DNA from: Pseudonocardia sulfidoxydans NBRC 16205
Lineage (GTDB): Bacteria > Actinomycetota > Actinomycetes > Mycobacteriales > Pseudonocardiaceae
Reading direction: 5' to 3'
Assembly: GCF_007989085.1 (NCBI RefSeq)
Contig: NZ_BJVJ01000022.1
Span: 1 to 64,000, forward strand
DNA: 64,000 nucleotides
Shown here: piece after piece, positions 1 through 8,424 of the stretch
Numbering within the stretch: position 1 is the first letter of the stretch
How the letters are laid out: each line of letters starts with the position of its first letter
Notes under the pieces: generated by a model
Seen by the model: only the letters and a program-made list of their open reading frames with translations
What the model was told of the DNA's origin: nothing
Database searches by the model: none
Position numbers and translations under genes: made by a program

Positions 1-83
1 GCCCCCCTCCGGAGAGGCGTCAAATCGCCCCCCCCATTACCGGGTCTGACCTGCGAAAACAAGCCTCTTCGGGTTACCAGAAC

Positions 84-120
84 GTGTCGGGCCCGCGACG
101 AACGGTCGCCGGCCCGACAC
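84..120 (-). terminator. Intrinsic terminator of the CopD-CtaG gene
   Basis: A perfect 10-bp inverted repeat (GTGTCGGGCC / GGCCCGACAC) encloses a second 5-bp stem (GCGAC / GTCGC) separated by one C-C mismatch, with a 5-nt loop. It begins 6 bases past the stop of the minus-strand gene at 127. There is no clear T-tract, which is common for actinobacterial hairpin terminators. The first 80 bases of the window hold nothing else I can support. Confidence 0.75.
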
Positions 121-126
121 GACGAC

Positions 127-2310
127 TCAGCGGGTTCCCGATGCGCCCGAGTCGTCCTGACCTGCGGGGACGTCGGCTTGCGTCGGCGCGGAGCCGGCGC
201 CGGACGTCGCAGAGGCCTGACGTTCGTCGCTGACAGTGACGGCGGCCACCTTTGCCAATTCATCGTCATTCGCGACGGACGTAGCGGTTCCCGTCGCCAG
301 GCGGTTCAGCATCGCGTTGTACGCCTTCAGGTCCGCGTCATCGTCCGCATCCGCACGACGATCATCGCGTCGCGCCGACCGTTCGTCGTGGCGGGACCAC
401 TGGACGAGCAGCACGATGATGACCAGTAGCAGCGGGACCTCGCCGGAAGCCCAGGTCAGGCCGCCTCCGAGCTGCTGGTCACGCATCAGGTCGGGTACCC
501 ACGGCAGGCCGAGGCCCCGGTAGAACGTCCCGCCGATGATCTCGTTCGAGCTCATCAGCGCCACCCCGAAGAAGGCGTGGAACGGCACCGACGCGAAGAC
601 GACACCCAGCCTGGCCACGGGTGGTAGCCGGCGGGGCGAAGGGTCGATCCCGATGAGCGGCCAGAAGAACAACCAGCCCACCAGCAGGAAGTGGGCGTTC
701 ATCGCCAGGTGCGCCCAGTGCTGGTTGAGCGACGTCTCGAACAGGCTCGAGAAGTACAGGACGTAGTAGCTGCCGACGAACAGCGGCAGCGTGATGAGCG
801 GGTGCGTCAGCCAGCGGGCGACCGGCGAGTGCACCGCGGCGAGGATCCACTCGCGGGCCCCGTCGGGACGGCCGCGGCCCGCCGGGGGAAGGGCGCGCAA
901 CGCGAGCGTGACGGGCGCACCCAGCACCAGCAGGATCGGCGCGAGCATCGACAGCATCATGTGCTGGGCCATGTGCACGCTGAACATCGACGGCGCGTAG
1001 CGGCCCACGCCCGAGCTGGTGGCCAGCAGCATGACCGCGCAGCCGCAGAGCCACGCCAGTGTGCGACCCACCGGCCAGGCGTCGCCCCGGCGTCGCAACC
1101 TTCTCACCCCGACGATGTACAGGGCCGCCATCAGCAGCGCCAGCGAGCCGTAGATGAGGCTGAAGCGCCAGTCGAAGAGCAGGCGCATGAGGGTGGGCGG
1201 GCCGTCGAGGTCGTACCCGATGACGGCCTCGGTGATGCTCGGCGGCGGGGCGCCGGTGTCGGGAGGGGCGCTGCGCCCCAACGCGACCGCGAGTCCGATC
1301 GTCCCCAGCATCAGCAGGATCTCGACACCACCCAGCGCGACGAGCGCCTTCGTGCGCCCGGCCGCGGCGTCGGCGACGGTTCGCCTGCGGTGCCACGCCC
1401 CCAGGACGCCGAGCAGGATCAGCGCCACGGCCTTCGCGACGACGAGCGTCCCGTACTGGGACGTGAACAGTGCCGACAGGGGCACCCGCACGAGCGCGTT
1501 GACCACACCCGTGACGGCCAGGACCGCCCAGCAGACGAGGGCCAGCGCCGAGAAGCGGGGCACCGCCGTCGACAAGGCGGTGGCCCTGTCGCGGTTGGCG
1601 CGGCTGCTCGCGAGGACCAGCACCGCCGCGAGGCCGCCCACCCACAGCGAGGCGCCGAGGACGTGCAGGACGAGGCTGTCGGTGGCGACGTCGTGCGATC
1701 CGCCGGCCGCCGAGTGGCCGGTCAGCGACACAGGCAAGGGGCCGGCCATCGCGAGGCCGAACGCCACGACCGTCCAGCCCCAGCTCAGCACCAGCCGGCA
1801 CGCGACGAGCACGACCAGCGCGATCAGCGACGTCAACGACCAGGCCGACGCGGCGGAAATCTTCGGGACGAGGTTGACGAGCAGTCCGGGGCTCAGCACG
1901 TCGGACACCGGGCGGCCCATGGTGTCGGCGACGTTGAGCGGCACCAGCAGCACCGCGCACACGAACCACGCCGACGCCGTCCAGGACGCGGCACGCACCG
2001 CGCGGTACCCGGAGACGTCGAGATATCCGCCCTTCTGCGGTGGGACGAAGAACGCTGCGGACAGCACGAAACCGATGGTCAGCACCATCGCGACCTCGGA
2101 GAGCGACCGCACGGCCGGCAACGCGACCGTCGTCAGCTCCCCGGGGTCGGGCAGACCCAGGAGGATCGCGGGGCGGGCGCCCGTGAGCACTGTCAGTCCT
2201 GCGGCGACGAGCATCGCGATGCCCGCCCCGAGCCCGATGAGACCGGCCGCCCCGGACGATGACGTCCCGGCCTTCCGTGTCTCGGGGGGCTCGGCGGTCG
2301 TCTGCGCCAT
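127..2310 (-). CDS. CopD / CtaG fusion membrane protein (copper handling, cytochrome c oxidase assembly)
   Basis: A 727-residue polytopic membrane protein. The N-terminal half has many hydrophobic helices and matches the CopD copper-resistance family (for example TGHSAAGGSHDVATDSLVLH, with histidines at a membrane face). The C-terminal half matches caa3-type CtaG (HMAQHMMLSMLAPILLVLGAP, and a WAHLAMNAHFLLVGWLFFWP-type segment with conserved His). It probably delivers or imports copper for the CuA/CuB centres of cytochrome oxidase. The tail after about residue 670 is charged and low complexity. I start at the ATG at 2310 (MAQTTAEPPETRK) because longer versions would run into the phosphatase gene 34 bases upstream. 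Such fusions are common in actinobacteria; the copper role is family knowledge. Confidence 0.88.
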   Translation of the reverse strand: MAQTTAEPPETRKAGTSSSGAAGLIGLGAGIAMLVAAGLTVLTGARPAILLGLPDPGELTTVALPAVRSLSEVAMVLTIGFVLSAAFFVPPQKGGYLDVSGYRAVRAASWTASAWFVCAVLLVPLNVADTMGRPVSDVLSPGLLVNLVPKISAASAWSLTSLIALVVLVACRLVLSWGWTVVAFGLAMAGPLPVSLTGHSAAGGSHDVATDSLVLHVLGASLWVGGLAAVLVLASSRANRDRATALSTAVPRFSALALVCWAVLAVTGVVNALVRVPLSALFTSQYGTLVVAKAVALILLGVLGAWHRRRTVADAAAGRTKALVALGGVEILLMLGTIGLAVALGRSAPPDTGAPPPSITEAVIGYDLDGPPTLMRLLFDWRFSLIYGSLALLMAALYIVGVRRLRRRGDAWPVGRTLAWLCGCAVMLLATSSGVGRYAPSMFSVHMAQHMMLSMLAPILLVLGAPVTLALRALPPAGRGRPDGAREWILAAVHSPVARWLTHPLITLPLFVGSYYVLYFSSLFETSLNQHWAHLAMNAHFLLVGWLFFWPLIGIDPSPRRLPPVARLGVVFASVPFHAFFGVALMSSNEIIGGTFYRGLGLPWVPDLMRDQQLGGGLTWASGEVPLLLVIIVLLVQWSRHDERSARRDDRRADADDDADLKAYNAMLNRLATGTATSVANDDELAKVAAVTVSDERQASATSGAGSAPTQADVPAGQDDSGASGTR

Positions 2311-2344
2311 GACCCCCAGGCTAAGCCTCCGGGAGGAGGCGCCG

Positions 2345-3145
2345 TCAGACGGCTTCCGAGGCCCCCGCCGCGGCACCGGCGAAGACGGGCTCGACGGCCG
2401 CGTCGTCGTCGCCCTCGACGGCGTCGGCGACGATGCAGGTGATGTTGTCGGGGCCGCCACCCTCGTTGGCCAGCGCGATCACGGCGTCGACGACGTCGGC
2501 GGGTGTGCGGTCGCCTCCACTGAGCAGCTGGTGCAGCAACTCGTCGTCGAGGACCGCGGTGGCTCCGTCGGAACAGAGCAGGTAGCGGTCGCCGAGGACG
2601 GCGGTGTCGTCCCACACCTCGGGGTCGGGGTCGTTGCCCGCCTGCAGCGCGCGGAGCAGGACCGACCGCCGCGGGTGCATCGCCGCCTCCTCGGGCGTGA
2701 TGCGGCCTTCGTCGACGAGCGCCTGCACGACGGTGTGGTCGTGGGTGATGCGGGTGAGCCGGCCGTCGCGCAGCCGGTAGATGCGGGAGTCGCCGATGTG
2801 CAGGATGCCGATCCGGGCGTCGTCGAACAGCAGCGCCACGACCGTCGTCCCCATGCCGCGCGAGCCGGGGTCGCGGCGGGCGCCGGCGTCGAGCCGGTTG
2901 GCGGCGTCCTCGATCCCTTCGACGAGCGCGCCGGTGAGGTCGAGCTCGCGGAGGTCGTCGGGCAGGGCCTCGTCCATCGCGGCGAAGGCGGCCACGGTCA
3001 GTGAGCTCGCGAGCTCCCCGTGCGCGTGCCCGCCCATGCCGTCGGCCACGACGAGCAGCCGTTTGCCCGCGAGCGCGGAGTCCTGGTTACCGGACCTTCT
3101 GCGGCCCACATCGGAGCCGATCGCGAACCGCAGCGCCAGTGGCAT
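2345..3145 (-). CDS. PP2C-family Ser/Thr protein phosphatase
   Basis: A 266-residue soluble metal-dependent phosphatase, about the size of the bare catalytic domain of bacterial PstP-type enzymes but without their transmembrane and extracellular parts. All core motifs are visible: SGNQDS (18-23), VADGMGGH (33-40), GMGTTVV (98-103), HIGDSRIYR (116-124), LLCSDG (189-194) and GGGPDNIT (229-236), supplying the Asp residues that bind Mn/Mg. It should dephosphorylate targets of Ser/Thr kinases. The C-terminal 30 residues are acidic and Ala-rich. It lies 34 bp upstream of the CopD-CtaG gene on the same strand and is probably co-transcribed with it; it is divergent from the methylase gene. Confidence 0.92.
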   Translation of the reverse strand: MPLALRFAIGSDVGRRRSGNQDSALAGKRLLVVADGMGGHAHGELASSLTVAAFAAMDEALPDDLRELDLTGALVEGIEDAANRLDAGARRDPGSRGMGTTVVALLFDDARIGILHIGDSRIYRLRDGRLTRITHDHTVVQALVDEGRITPEEAAMHPRRSVLLRALQAGNDPDPEVWDDTAVLGDRYLLCSDGATAVLDDELLHQLLSGGDRTPADVVDAVIALANEGGGPDNITCIVADAVEGDDDAAVEPVFAGAAAGASEAV

Positions 3146-3211
3146 GGCGCGAAGTATGGAGGCTGTGTAACCGCTTCACAACTCACGACGCGGCGAATTA
3201 TCGTTGCGCGC

Positions 3212-4957
3212 GTGGACGACGCCGCCACCGTGAGCGCGGGAGACATCGCCCGGCTGGGTGGCGTCAGCAGGGCAGCGGTCTCCAACTGGCGACGACGACA
3301 TCCCGACTTCCCGCGCCCCGTCGACGGGACCCCTGCCAGCCCCCGCTACGACCTCGCCGACGTCGAGAAGTGGTTGCGGCGCAACGGGAAAGCCAGCGAA
3401 ACACCCGCGCTCGAGCGGATGTGGCAGCGAATGCGGGCAGAGGGCGGCGAACTCGGACTGGGACACGTCGTCGCCCGCGCGGGCGCCCTGCTGGTGTGGC
3501 TGCGCGACGGCGACGACGAACCGCTGCTACCCGGCGTCACCGAACGCGCGGATGCCACGTTCGTGGAACTCGCCGAGCACGTGGCCGGCGAGTACGGGCA
3601 CGCCGAGGCGTTCGAACTGCTCCACGCCCGGTGGGTCGCCGCCGACTCCCGACGGCTGCGCCCCACCCCACCCGACGTCGCCGCGCGGATGCTCGACCTC
3701 GCCGGCCCCGCCGACCTGCTGCTCGACCCGGCGTGCGGCACCGGCGGACTGCTGGTCGCGTCCACGGCACCACGCGTCGCCGGGATCGACCGTGCCCCCG
3801 ACCGCGCGCTCGTCGCCGCCGCCCGGCTGCGGCTCGGCCGGCGCGCCGCGTCGCTGACCGGCGCAGACACGTTCGACGCCGACCCCCCGCCCGCCGACGC
3901 CGTCGTCTGCGACCCGCCGTTCGGCGAACGGCTCGACGCCAGTGGCCCCTGGCCCCACGGCACTCCCCCGCGCGGCGAACCGGAGCTCGCCTGGGTACAA
4001 CGCTGCCTGAGGGCGGTGCGGCCGGGCGGCCGCGTCGTCGTCCGGATGCCGGTGGCCGCGGCGTCGCGACGAGGGGGCCGCCACGTCCGCGCCTCCCTGC
4101 TGCGCCACGGCGCGCTGCGCGAGGTGGTCGCCGCCGGACCCGACGCCGACCTCTGGGTGCTGCGCCGGCCCGCGCCCGGCGACCCGCGGCCGTCGACACT
4201 CCTGCTCTCCGCGGGCGCCGGCGGCGACCGGCATCGTGTGCGCGTCGACGACCTGCTCGACGACACCGTCGACCTCGGGCCACGCAACCCCGCCCGGCTG
4301 GACACGGACCGTTACCCCGCCCGCGCCCGCGCACTCGGCGAGCTGCGGCTCCAGCCGCCGGAGCTGCGTGCCGCCGCCCGCGACGTCGCGACCCTCCCAT
4401 TGGCGGAGCTGGAACGGGCCGGAGCGGTCCAGCACCTCCACGCCACCACCGCCGCGCCGCCGGACGCCACCCTCACCGCCGACGACGTCCGTCGCCACCG
4501 CCCGGCCTCCGGGCCCGCCGGCCAGGCGCGGTGCGTGCACGCCGAACCCGGCGACGTCGTCGTCGCCGACGGAGCCGCCCTCGTCGTCGACGCCCCCGTC
4601 GCCCTCGCCACCGGACTCACCGCCTACCGGCCCGACCCCGGGCGGCTCGACGCCGACCTCCTCGCCGGGGTCCTCGCCGACGCCGGCGGAAGCCGCTCCG
4701 ACCAGCGCCGCGCGATGCTGCCCGACCTCCCGATCGCGGAGCAGCGCCCCCTCGGCGAGGCACTGCGTCTCCTTGCCGGGACATGCTCCGACCTGCTACG
4801 GGCCGCCGACGACGCCGCCGCGCTGAGCGCCCGCGCCGTCGAAGGACTGGTGTCGGGACGCCTCGTTCCCACAGGCACCCCGGTCGAGGCGCCGGGTCCG
4901 ACCGACCCCGCTACCCTTGCCGGGCGACCCGGACGTTCGGGTCGTACGCCCTCGTAG
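3212..4957 (+). CDS. N-6 DNA methylase with N-terminal helix-turn-helix
   Basis: A 581-residue protein. The first 60 residues form a MerR/AlpA-like DNA-binding segment (AGDIARLGGVSRAAVSNW, then RYDLADVEKWL). The centre is a class-I AdoMet methyltransferase like HsdM: motif I LLLDPACGTGG (about 169-179) and a catalytic CDPPFG (about 232-237) in place of the usual NPPF. The C-terminal third lacks a recognised domain and there is no HsdS or HsdR nearby, so it looks like an orphan methylase or a regulator built from one. I chose the GTG at 3212; the GTG at 3230 is an alternative and no strong ribosome site decides. Unusually, its last three codons and stop lie inside the tRNA gene. Confidence 0.82.
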   Translation: MDDAATVSAGDIARLGGVSRAAVSNWRRRHPDFPRPVDGTPASPRYDLADVEKWLRRNGKASETPALERMWQRMRAEGGELGLGHVVARAGALLVWLRDGDDEPLLPGVTERADATFVELAEHVAGEYGHAEAFELLHARWVAADSRRLRPTPPDVAARMLDLAGPADLLLDPACGTGGLLVASTAPRVAGIDRAPDRALVAAARLRLGRRAASLTGADTFDADPPPADAVVCDPPFGERLDASGPWPHGTPPRGEPELAWVQRCLRAVRPGGRVVVRMPVAAASRRGGRHVRASLLRHGALREVVAAGPDADLWVLRRPAPGDPRPSTLLLSAGAGGDRHRVRVDDLLDDTVDLGPRNPARLDTDRYPARARALGELRLQPPELRAAARDVATLPLAELERAGAVQHLHATTAAPPDATLTADDVRRHRPASGPAGQARCVHAEPGDVVVADGAALVVDAPVALATGLTAYRPDPGRLDADLLAGVLADAGGSRSDQRRAMLPDLPIAEQRPLGEALRLLAGTCSDLLRAADDAAALSARAVEGLVSGRLVPTGTPVEAPGPTDPATLAGRPGRSGRTPS

Positions 4958-5021
4958 CTCAGCTGGACAGAGCAAGAGCCTTCTAATCTCTGGGTCGCAG
5001 GTTCGAATCCTGCCGGGGGCA
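4948..5021 (+). tRNA. tRNA-Arg(TCT)
   Basis: A complete cloverleaf: acceptor GCCCTCG/CGGGGGC, D-stem GCTC/GAGC, anticodon loop CTTCTAA with anticodon TCT at 4982-4984, T-stem GCAGG/CCTGC around TTCGAAT, discriminator A. CCA is not encoded. The base pair closing the anticodon loop (positions 31-39) is C-T, a mismatch; the rest of the stem (AGAG/CTCT) pairs. The first 10 bases overlap the end of the methylase gene. It would read the rare codon AGA. Confidence 0.95.
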
Positions 5022-5030
5022 CGCAGCTCA

Positions 5031-5055
5031 GAGGCCGACAGGCGGGGTCGGCCTC
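5031..5055 (+). terminator. Terminator after tRNA-Arg
   Basis: A perfect 9-bp stem GAGGCCGAC / GTCGGCCTC with a 7-nt loop begins 9 bases after the tRNA and is followed by a C-rich tract. It closes the methylase-tRNA unit. The following 5056-5529 is non-coding apart from the regulatory motif listed next; no convincing ORF or RNA was seen there. Confidence 0.8.
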
Positions 5056-5310
5056 CCCGCTCGATCATGGCCGGGCGTCGGGGCTACCGGTCGTGCGGCG
5101 AGCGTCCTCAGCGGGACGCGGCCCCGGAGTCCGCAGCACGGCCGCCTTCCCCGGTGCTCGGCGACGATCACCGTCGGACACCGGCTGTGCCGCGGCGGGC
5201 GGGCTGACTGTGCGCGACGTGCCGGCCCGAGCCGAGGACGATGCCACGCAGGCTTCCTCGTCCGTGGCTGCCGACCGCCACGAGCCGCGCACCGGCCGTC
5301 GCGGGTCGGC

Positions 5311-5324
5311 GGGTCCGAAGTCCC
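5311..5324. promoter_or_regulatory. DosR-box-like site 1
   Basis: GGGTCCGAAGTCCC is a near-palindrome that matches the core of the mycobacterial DosR consensus GGGACTWWAGTCCC at 10 or more of 14 positions, with a perfect right half. It lies 206 bp before the first USP gene in a 500-bp non-coding stretch. Related sites are at 7194, 9141, 10211 and 11816. Which factor binds is inference. Confidence 0.4.
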
Positions 5325-5529
5325 TACCGGCCGGACCGGTCGGGCCGCCGTGCTCGACGCATCGGCGCGCTGCAGGAGGTGTCGCCCCGGACCGGGCCCA
5401 CCGGACCGGTCGTCGGAGGACGTTCGCCTCCGGTGCGCCTCCGCGGACCCGGGCAACGTCTGCGGAGACGACGGGCCACTGACATGGCCCCGGCCCGCAC
5501 CGACCTGCGTGAGAGGACGTGGTGACGAC

Positions 5530-6384
5530 ATGACCCCCAGCGACACCGGAGCCCGGGTCGTCGTCGGTCTCGACGACACCGCAACGGCACTGCACGCGGT
5601 CGCCTGGGCGGCCGCGGAAGCGTCGGCGCGCGGCTGCGCGTTGTCGATCGTCCACGCGACCCCCCGGCTCGCGGAGCCGGCGCCGGGTCGTGGCCACGAC
5701 CTCCTCGACCTCGGCCGGGCCGCGGCCGCCGCGAGCGACCCGCAGCTCGCGGTGTCGACGCTGCAGGTCGACGACGGGCCGGCGACAGCCCTGCTCGACG
5801 CCGCGGAGGACGCCGTCCTGCTCGTGGCCGGTCTCGCCTCGACGACCCTTGCCGACTCGATGCTCGGCTCGATCGGGCTGGACCAGCTCGGTCCTGCGTC
5901 GTGTCCGGTGGCTGTCGTGCGCCCACCCGACACCGTCGGCGGCGCCGTCGTCGTCGCCGGGGCCGAGCCGGGCTGCGACAACTCGACCGTCCTCGCCGCC
6001 GCCTTTGCCGCAGCCGCAGCGCATCACGGTCCCCTCACCGTCGCCTACGTCCTGGCCCGAGGCACGTCGTCCACGCCGGACGACCTGCACGACTGCATCC
6101 GGCTGTGGTCTGTTCCCTACCCGTCGGTCGACGTCGACGTCAGGTCCGTGGCGGGGGAACCGGCGGACGTCCTGGCGCAGGTGTCGGAGGGCGCGAGGAT
6201 GCTCGTCGTCGGCGGCCCGAGCGGTCGCGGCGGCGAGCGGCCGCTCTTCGGCTCGACCACCCGCTCCCTCGCGTGGAACAGCAGGTGCCCCGTGCTCGTG
6301 GCGCGGGCGACCGCCGGGGCGGGCGGCCCGGCGCGGCTCGTCGGCACCACCGCCGCCGCGGGGGACCCGCCTGCGCGCGGTTGA
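5530..6384 (+). CDS. Tandem universal stress protein (UspA family) 1
   Basis: A 284-residue protein with two UspA domains. Domain 1 begins RVVVGLDDTATALHAVAWAA and ends SCPVAVVRPP; domain 2 begins GGAVVVAGAEPG and ends CPVLVARAT. The second domain keeps a recognisable nucleotide-binding loop (VVGGPSGRGGERPLFGST, near G-2X-G-9X-G-S/T), so it may bind ATP; domain 1 lacks it. Tandem USPs of this size are typical of the mycobacterial DosR dormancy regulon. The ATG at 5530 is preceded by GAGAGGA. It is the only plus-strand USP of the island, facing the Rv1733c-like gene. Confidence 0.9.
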   Translation: MTPSDTGARVVVGLDDTATALHAVAWAAAEASARGCALSIVHATPRLAEPAPGRGHDLLDLGRAAAAASDPQLAVSTLQVDDGPATALLDAAEDAVLLVAGLASTTLADSMLGSIGLDQLGPASCPVAVVRPPDTVGGAVVVAGAEPGCDNSTVLAAAFAAAAAHHGPLTVAYVLARGTSSTPDDLHDCIRLWSVPYPSVDVDVRSVAGEPADVLAQVSEGARMLVVGGPSGRGGERPLFGSTTRSLAWNSRCPVLVARATAGAGGPARLVGTTAAAGDPPARG

Positions 6385-6448
6385 TCCTCGTCGGCAGTCT
6401 TCCCCACCGCGGTGTCGACGTTTCCTTCGTCATGCTCCGGCCCCGTCG

Positions 6449-7039
6449 TCAGTGCGTGCGCGGTCCCTCCCGGCCCCTCCACCCAGGCTCGGCCCGGCGC
6501 CACTCGGCGGCCCATTCGGTCGCCCGCAGCCGGTCGAGCGACCGTCGTTCGACCCACACGACGAGCGCGAGCAGGGCCGCGCCGGCGGCGAGCGTGCCCA
6601 GCGCACTCACCGCGGTCATGACCAGCGGGAACTCGGGGCCCGGTGGAGGGGCGACGACGTCGCCTTCACGGTTCGTCCAGATCGTGACGGCCGACCCTGC
6701 TCGCGTCAGCGCCGGCACCTGCGTGAAGCCGGTACGGACCGTGCCGTGGGAATCCGTCCATCGCACGCCGCCGTGTACGGAGGCGAGCCCACCGTCGCGC
6801 GGGGCCGCGGGTACGTCGGACAGCGTCGTCGCGGGCGTCTGTGCGAGTTCGGCGGCCCGCCGGCGCATCGTGTCCGTGGCCGCACCGTTGACCCACGCGC
6901 CGACGGCCGCCGTCACGACGAGCACGGCGGCGGCGAGACCGCAGAGCAACCACGTGGTCACGGCCTCGACCCGGTCGCTGCGACGACGGGGCCCGCGGCG
7001 CCGGCCGGTCGGGCGCCCGGGCTGCTCGTCGGTGCGCAT
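6449..7039 (-). CDS. Rv1733c-like two-helix membrane protein
   Basis: A 196-residue protein with an Arg-rich N-terminus followed by RRSDRVEAVTTWLLCGLAA, a first membrane helix (about 32-55), an external segment with GVRWTDSHGTVRTGFTQVP and GSAVTIWTNREGDVV, a second helix (about 145-168), and an Arg/Trp-rich tail. This order matches the Rv1733c family, a membrane antigen induced by DosR in M. tuberculosis; its molecular function is unknown. The ATG at 7039 has an excellent ribosome site (AGGAGG, 5 nt spacer). The AGGAGG lies in a duplicated 32-bp leader segment. Its neighbours are USP genes, consistent with a dormancy role. Confidence 0.8.
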   Translation of the reverse strand: MRTDEQPGRPTGRRRGPRRRSDRVEAVTTWLLCGLAAAVLVVTAAVGAWVNGAATDTMRRRAAELAQTPATTLSDVPAAPRDGGLASVHGGVRWTDSHGTVRTGFTQVPALTRAGSAVTIWTNREGDVVAPPPGPEFPLVMTAVSALGTLAAGAALLALVVWVERRSLDRLRATEWAAEWRRAEPGWRGREGPRTH

Positions 7040-7044
7040 GGCTT

Positions 7045-7108
7045 CCTCCTGTGCCGACTCGGCGGCGACGAACGGGCCTCCTGTGCCGACTCGGCGGCGA
7101 CGAACGGG
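7045..7108. repeat. Perfect 32-bp tandem duplication in a leader
   Basis: Two adjacent identical 32-bp copies (7045-7076 and 7077-7108) begin CCTCCTGTGCCGACTC and end GACGAACGGG on the plus strand. On the minus strand each copy ends with AGGAGG, so the leader of the Rv1733c-like gene carries two Shine-Dalgarno sequences 32 bases apart, of which only the one nearer the gene is usable. Confidence 0.95.
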
Positions 7109-7193
7109 CTGCTGCGCGGGGCGGCTGTGTGGATCGGCGACGAGCACATCGCACCGACGTCACGGCGTCCCAGGGCCGAGCGGTCCGTCGCGA

Positions 7194-7207
7194 GCGCCGG
7201 AGGTCCC
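7194..7207. promoter_or_regulatory. DosR-box-like site 2 (weaker)
   Basis: GCGCCGGAGGTCCC matches the island's shared pattern GGGNCNNANGTCCC except at position 2. It is 155 bp upstream of the Rv1733c-like start, in the 241-bp gap between that gene and the next USP gene. In such GC-rich DNA a single weak match could be chance. Confidence 0.25.
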
Positions 7208-7280
7208 GCATCCGCGGGCCCGGGGTGTGGAGCGGTTCGTCCACCTCGTCCGGTGCGTCGGGTCGTCACACGGATTCGGA

Positions 7281-8189
7281 TCAGGGCCCCGGCGGTGGCA
7301 CGACGAGAACCGAGCACTTCGCGTGGTGCACCAGCGCACGGCTGACCGAGCCGAGCAGGAAGTCCCGCACGGCACCGCGTCGTCGGCTGCCGACGACCAC
7401 TGTCCAGGCGTTCTCCGACAGGGTGGTGAGCGTGCCCGCGGCGCCGTCGCGGACGAAGACGCGCCGGACGGCGACCTCGGGGAACTCCTTCTCCCAGGGC
7501 GCCGTCCACTTCGCGACCAGGTCGTCGGACGTCGACTCGATGAGCGGCCAGTCGAGCAGCGGCAGCGCGACCGGGTCGAGCTTCGCGGTGTTCCAGGCGT
7601 GGACGACGACGAGCTCGCAGCCATGGGCGGCCGCCTCGGTGAAGCCGAGCCGCAGGATGTCGTCGCGGCCCGCGGAGTCGTCGACACCGACCACGACCGG
7701 CGCACCCGGCGGTGTCAGGTCGCGGACCACCGCGACCGGGCAGTGCGCGTGCGCGGCCAGCGCCAACGCGACCGACCCGAGCAGCAGCTCGCCGAACCCC
7801 CCGGTGCCGCGGCCTCCGACGACCAGCAGCGAGGCGCCCGCGGACTCGCGTTCGAGTGCTGCCGCGGCGGCGCCGTCGATCACGTCGCCGCTGACCGGCA
7901 GGCCTGGCTGCAGGGCTGTGACGCGTGCGGTGGCCGCAGCGACGTGGCCTCGCGCCTGGTCGAGGAGCACGCTGCGCAGAGGGCCCTCCCCCAGCGCGGG
8001 AAGCCCGATCGCCCGGTACGTCGTCCACTCCACCGCGGCGACGAGCCGCAGGCTCGTGGAGTGCGCCGCGGCCTCGGCTGCGGCCCGTTCCACTGCGGCG
8101 AGCGCGGCGTACGACCCGTCGACGCCGGCGACGACGGGCAGGCGCCACACGACACCACCGCGGGCGTCCTGATCGGCGGCACTGTTCAC
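7281..8189 (-). CDS. Tandem universal stress protein (UspA family) 2
   Basis: A 302-residue protein with two UspA domains. Domain 1: LPVVAGVDGSYAALAAVERA to CPVAVVRDL, with an intact loop LLVVGGRGTGGFGELLLGSV. Domain 2: APVVVGVDDSAGRDDILRLG to CSVLVV, with loop VVVGSRRRGAVRDFLLGSVS. Both fit the ATP-binding class of USPs. The GTG start at 8189 follows AGGAGGAG at good spacing. Its second domain is closely similar to the USP remnant directly upstream, so the two probably arose by duplication. It is likely induced under hypoxia or energy stress (family inference). Confidence 0.92.
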   Translation of the reverse strand: MNSAADQDARGGVVWRLPVVAGVDGSYAALAAVERAAAEAAAHSTSLRLVAAVEWTTYRAIGLPALGEGPLRSVLLDQARGHVAAATARVTALQPGLPVSGDVIDGAAAAALERESAGASLLVVGGRGTGGFGELLLGSVALALAAHAHCPVAVVRDLTPPGAPVVVGVDDSAGRDDILRLGFTEAAAHGCELVVVHAWNTAKLDPVALPLLDWPLIESTSDDLVAKWTAPWEKEFPEVAVRRVFVRDGAAGTLTTLSENAWTVVVGSRRRGAVRDFLLGSVSRALVHHAKCSVLVVPPPGP

Positions 8190-8198
8190 GACTCCTCC

Positions 8199-8400
8199 TC
8201 ACGAACGACGGCGACCCGGGCACGGGCTGAGCCGAAACGGCGCCGGGCTGACCGAGCCGAGCAACGCGTCGCGCAGCGGGCCGCGGCCATGGTCGTCGAC
8301 GACGACCGACTGCGCGCCGACGGACATCGTCACCGGCGTCGCGGCGGCGCTGTCGCGGACGAACTTCTCGCCCCGCCCGGCCAGACGTTCGCGCCGGGGG
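8199..8400 (-). pseudogene. Remnant of a USP gene (C-terminal end only)
   Basis: Reading the minus strand from about 8400 to the stop at 8199 gives KFVRDSAAATPVTMSVGA, then QSVVVDDHGRGPLRDALLGS, then VSPAPFRLSPCPGRRRS. This aligns with the end of the adjacent intact USP (VFVRDGAAGTLTTLS, TVVVGSRRRGAVRDFLLGSVS), including the nucleotide loop, but the last strand (CSVLVV in the intact copy) has decayed and no start or N-terminal portion remains. It is only about 65 codons. I call it a decayed USP paralogue. Confidence 0.75.
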
Positions 8401-8424
8401 CGGGGACCCTCGCAGGTCCGTCGT

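Noticed and set aside
3001-4986. Long Arg-rich open frames in all six frames over the methylase gene and elsewhere
   Set aside because: They mirror real genes in other frames, have Arg/Pro/Ala-biased composition, lack ribosome sites and match no family; this is normal for very GC-rich DNA.
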